Origin: Plasmodiophora brassicae
Lineage: Eukaryota; Endomyxa; Phytomyxea; Plasmodiophorida; Plasmodiophoridae
Length of the DNA stretch: 64,000 nucleotides
Assembly: GCA_039704465.1 (NCBI GenBank)
Contig: JASFAU010000012.1
Location: forward strand, 620,001-684,000
Direction: 5' to 3'
Shown here: piece by piece, positions 61,488 through 64,000 of the stretch
Numbering within the stretch: position 1 is the stretch's first letter
Layout: every line of letters starts with the position of its first letter
The notes under the pieces: generated by a model
Database searches by the model: none
What the model was told of the DNA's origin: nothing
The model's input: only the letters and a program-made list of their open reading frames with translations
Translations under genes and position numbers: made by a program

Positions 61488-64000
61488 TCATTCCAGCGCC
61501 TTGTGGGTATAGTCCAGCTGGCCGGAGCTGAACATGTCGACGGTGTGGCAGGCGCTGGACCGAAGCTTCCACCGGGTGGTCAGCAGGCCTTCCACGCCGA
61601 CGGGTCCACGTGCATGGATCCGGCCAGTGGATATACCGACTTCGGCGCCAAGGCCGAACCGGAACCCGTCCGAGAAGCGGGTCGACGCATTGTGGAATAT
61701 GCAGGCGCTGTCGACCTGCCGCAGGAATTGCTCGGCAACGTCGCCGTCTTCCGTGACGATCGTCTCCGTGTGCCCGCTGCCGTACTTGTGGACGTGGGCG
61801 ATCGCATCGTCGACATCGGACACGATCTCCAGCGACATGGCCAGGTCGGAGTACTCCGTCTTGAGGGACGGTGCAGCGGGGAGATGCAATTGTCGAACGG
61901 CACGAGGCCCTCCGAGCAGTTTCACGCCCGCTTTCCCCAGCGTCTGCAGCACCGTCTGTGTGAACAGTATCGTCAGATGGGGGGTCGACAGTTGCCTGGC
62001 TACAAGCCTACATTGACGCCCCCGTTCGCGATCAGCGCCTCGTGAACAAGGACTGTCTCGGCGCTGTTGCACGCTGCCGGGTAGGAGGTCTTTGAGTCGA
62101 TCAGGATGTGATCGGCCTTAGAGAGGTCGGCATACTGGTCGACGTACACGTGGCAGACACCGTCGGCATGGCCCAGGACGGGAATGCGGGTGTTTCCCTT
62201 GATGAAGTTCACCAGATCGGATGACCCGCGAGGGATCACCAGGTCTATGCAGTCATCCAGCTGCAGCAGCTCGCCAATGTCTTCGCGGGACTCGACGAGC
62301 TGAAGGACATCGCGAGGGACGGCCCCGTTGCTCGACCGCTCGATCGCCTCGACGATCGTGGAATGCAGAATTCGGTTCGTGTGTGCTGCTTCTTTGCCAC
62401 CCTTCAGCAGCAGCCCGTTCCCGCTCTGAAGCGCTGCCAGCATTCGTTAGCAAACAGCGCCATGTAAAGGGTATGACAAGAACAGACCTAGAGACGCAAT
62501 CTGAGGGAGCGCATCCGGGCGCGATTCGAAGATGATGAGCAGAACGCCGATCGGCGCCGCTTCTTGAACCAGGATAAGCCCAGGCGCCAGCTCCGTCTTA
62601 CGATGAACTCGGGACAGAGGATCCGGGCCGGATGCCAGCTGTCGAATGCCAGCGCAGAGCGCTGCCAGCTTCGGTCCCGTTAGCACGAGCCTGGAACCAC
62701 GTCAGGAACGTGCAACAATTATACCTATGCTGGTACCTGTCAGCCATCGCTTTGGACATGCCCGACCCTACTGCAGCATCCAGGTCGCGCTGGTTCTCCT
62801 TATGGATCGCTGCCGAATTCGCTGCAAGGGCATCGGCAATTGCCAGCAGAACCGCAGATCGATGCTCGCTGCCGAGACCGCATTGAGCCAAGCATTGACG
62901 AGAAGCATGATGGTATACCTTGACAAAGAGCACAGTGACCGGGATGCATCCCGCGCGAGCTGAGCTTGCTGGCGTGGGGACACGCTATCATCAAACGACA
63001 TGGACGAGAATAGAGTGCCAACGGTGGCACCACCGCAAACGTCAAGGATTGAGTTCTGTTTGTGGCCAGACGCGATCACGACGGCGCCAACGCCACGTGA
63101 AATGGCGTCCAGGGATGCGGCGATCTTGGCCTGCATGCCACCTCGGCCGACCCTGGACTTGGCGCCGAGTTCGACCTCCGTGTTGGCACGGTAGAAGTGC
63201 ATGACACGTGGCGCGACGCCTTTCTTCACAGATTCGGGCGGCGTGAAGTACAACCCGTCGACGTCGGTCAACAGGATCTGGAGCTGGACACCGATCACAG
63301 ACGACACGATGGATGCCAGCGAATCATTGTCCCAGAAGATGTGCCCATCGCTGTCCGTCAGCGGCGTTTCTCGATTCGTCATCACATCGTTCTCGTTGAT
63401 GATCGGGATGATGCCGATCGACAGCAGCGTGTTGATCGTCGACGCGAACTGGTCAACCCAGAATTAAGCAGGAACGAGAACCGGCACACAACGAGGCATA
63501 CGCTCTTGCGTTTCTCGGGCGAGCTGAAATCCGAGTCCATGACGAGGACCTGAGCGCACCTGATATCGTGCATGGAGAACAGCTGCTCGTACAGCGACAT
63601 GATACGCGACTGGCCAGCAGCAGCGCACGCCTGGGATTGGGTCAGCGATTACCGGACGGGGGGATCGGCTTCCCGGCCGGACGGTACCCTACCTTCGGAT
63701 CCCAGTCGTGCGGTGTCGGGTTGTTGAGGTCTCCCATCTGAGATCGCAGCGACGACATCATAATGGCCTGCTTGTTCAGCTTGCGCCGCCCAGCGCCGAC
63801 AGCACCCGATGTCACTAGGACAATACGTTTGTTGCGCTCGTGCAGAGCCGTGATCTGAATCGTGGGAACCCGCCCATGTTGATATTCGTTCCCAGCGCGG
63901 AAAGACGTTCCCGCAACCGACCTGTTCAACGAGATGGCCGACGCGACCAAGAGCGAGGTGCCCTTTATCCGACGTGACTGTCGGGTGCTCAGACACTGGC
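61488..64000 (-). CDS. Delta-1-pyrroline-5-carboxylate synthase (P5CS), 5' end outside window
   Basis: Bifunctional enzyme of proline synthesis: glutamate 5-kinase then gamma-glutamyl phosphate reductase. Reading from 64000: [20 protein letters not shown], intron, [17 protein letters not shown] (kinase ATP site), [40 protein letters not shown] and [15 protein letters not shown]. After introns the reductase half reads [84 protein letters not shown], and [22 protein letters not shown] with the catalytic Cys. It ends DYTHKALE at TGA 61488-61490. The eukaryotic fusion order is retained and no lesion was seen. The N-terminal start lies to the right of the window. Confidence 0.93.

Overview
The window reads as a compact, intron-rich eukaryotic (protist) genome. 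Almost every gene is interrupted by tiny GT-AG introns of about 40-85 bp, intergenic gaps are often 75-500 bp, and coding GC is high. The gene set is typical of a eukaryotic nucleus: Argonaute, SMC2, exportin-7, cyclin H, RPS18, RNF10, UVSSA, TRIP13/Pch2, aprataxin and others. A CFAP77 homologue implies a flagellated stage. Several predicted secreted proteins (ankyrin, HECT-linked, cysteine/glycine-rich, internally repeated) recall the secretomes of intracellular protist parasites. My best guess is a phytomyxid/plasmodiophorid-like rhizarian, but that is inference from style and content, not a sequence match.

Layout. 1-2.4 kb: C-terminal PIWI half of an Argonaute, then a candidate EF-hand/RRM/BPA1-type gene. 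2.6-14.3 kb: housekeeping block of SMC2 (-), frataxin (-), CFAP77 (+), cyclin H (+) and exportin-7 (+). 14.4-16.1 kb: degraded Ty3-type retroelement integrase flanked by an imperfect 49-bp direct repeat, followed by a protein with two Zn2Cys6 clusters. 16.2-24 kb: an unknown gene, a small SET protein, a mercaptopyruvate sulfurtransferase, a secreted protein made of an internal tandem duplication, and a secreted ankyrin protein. 24.7-32.8 kb: glutathione S-transferase, unknowns, a drug/metabolite-type transporter gene split by a 2.05-kb pogo-like DNA transposon, and glutathione synthetase. 32.8-42.1 kb: UVSSA-like, RNF10, RPS18, MFS transporter, ARMC6 and a divergent pair of small heat-shock proteins sharing heat-shock elements.

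42.2-49.8 kb: a HECT E3 ligase gene whose 5' end lies against a signal-peptide exon, a secreted Cys/Gly-rich protein, a C2H2 protein and a TMEM41/VTT membrane protein. 49.9-55.7 kb: TRIP13/Pch2, a 21-bp-arm hairpin, a bacterial-type glycyl-tRNA synthetase, a GIY-YIG nuclease fused to two zinc knuckles, and a secreted zinc-finger protein. 55.8-64 kb: aprataxin, a RUS/DUF647 protein, S-adenosylhomocysteinase, a SANT/Myb protein, and the 3' part of a bifunctional P5C synthase running off the right edge.

Functional links: GST and glutathione synthetase share glutathione metabolism. The two HSPs look co-regulated. UVSSA, aprataxin, cyclin H (CDK-activating kinase/TFIIH) and SMC2/TRIP13 are genome-maintenance genes but are not clustered as an operon-like unit. 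Gene limits given for spliced genes are start-to-stop of the coding span including introns, deduced by reading frames and splice signals by eye.
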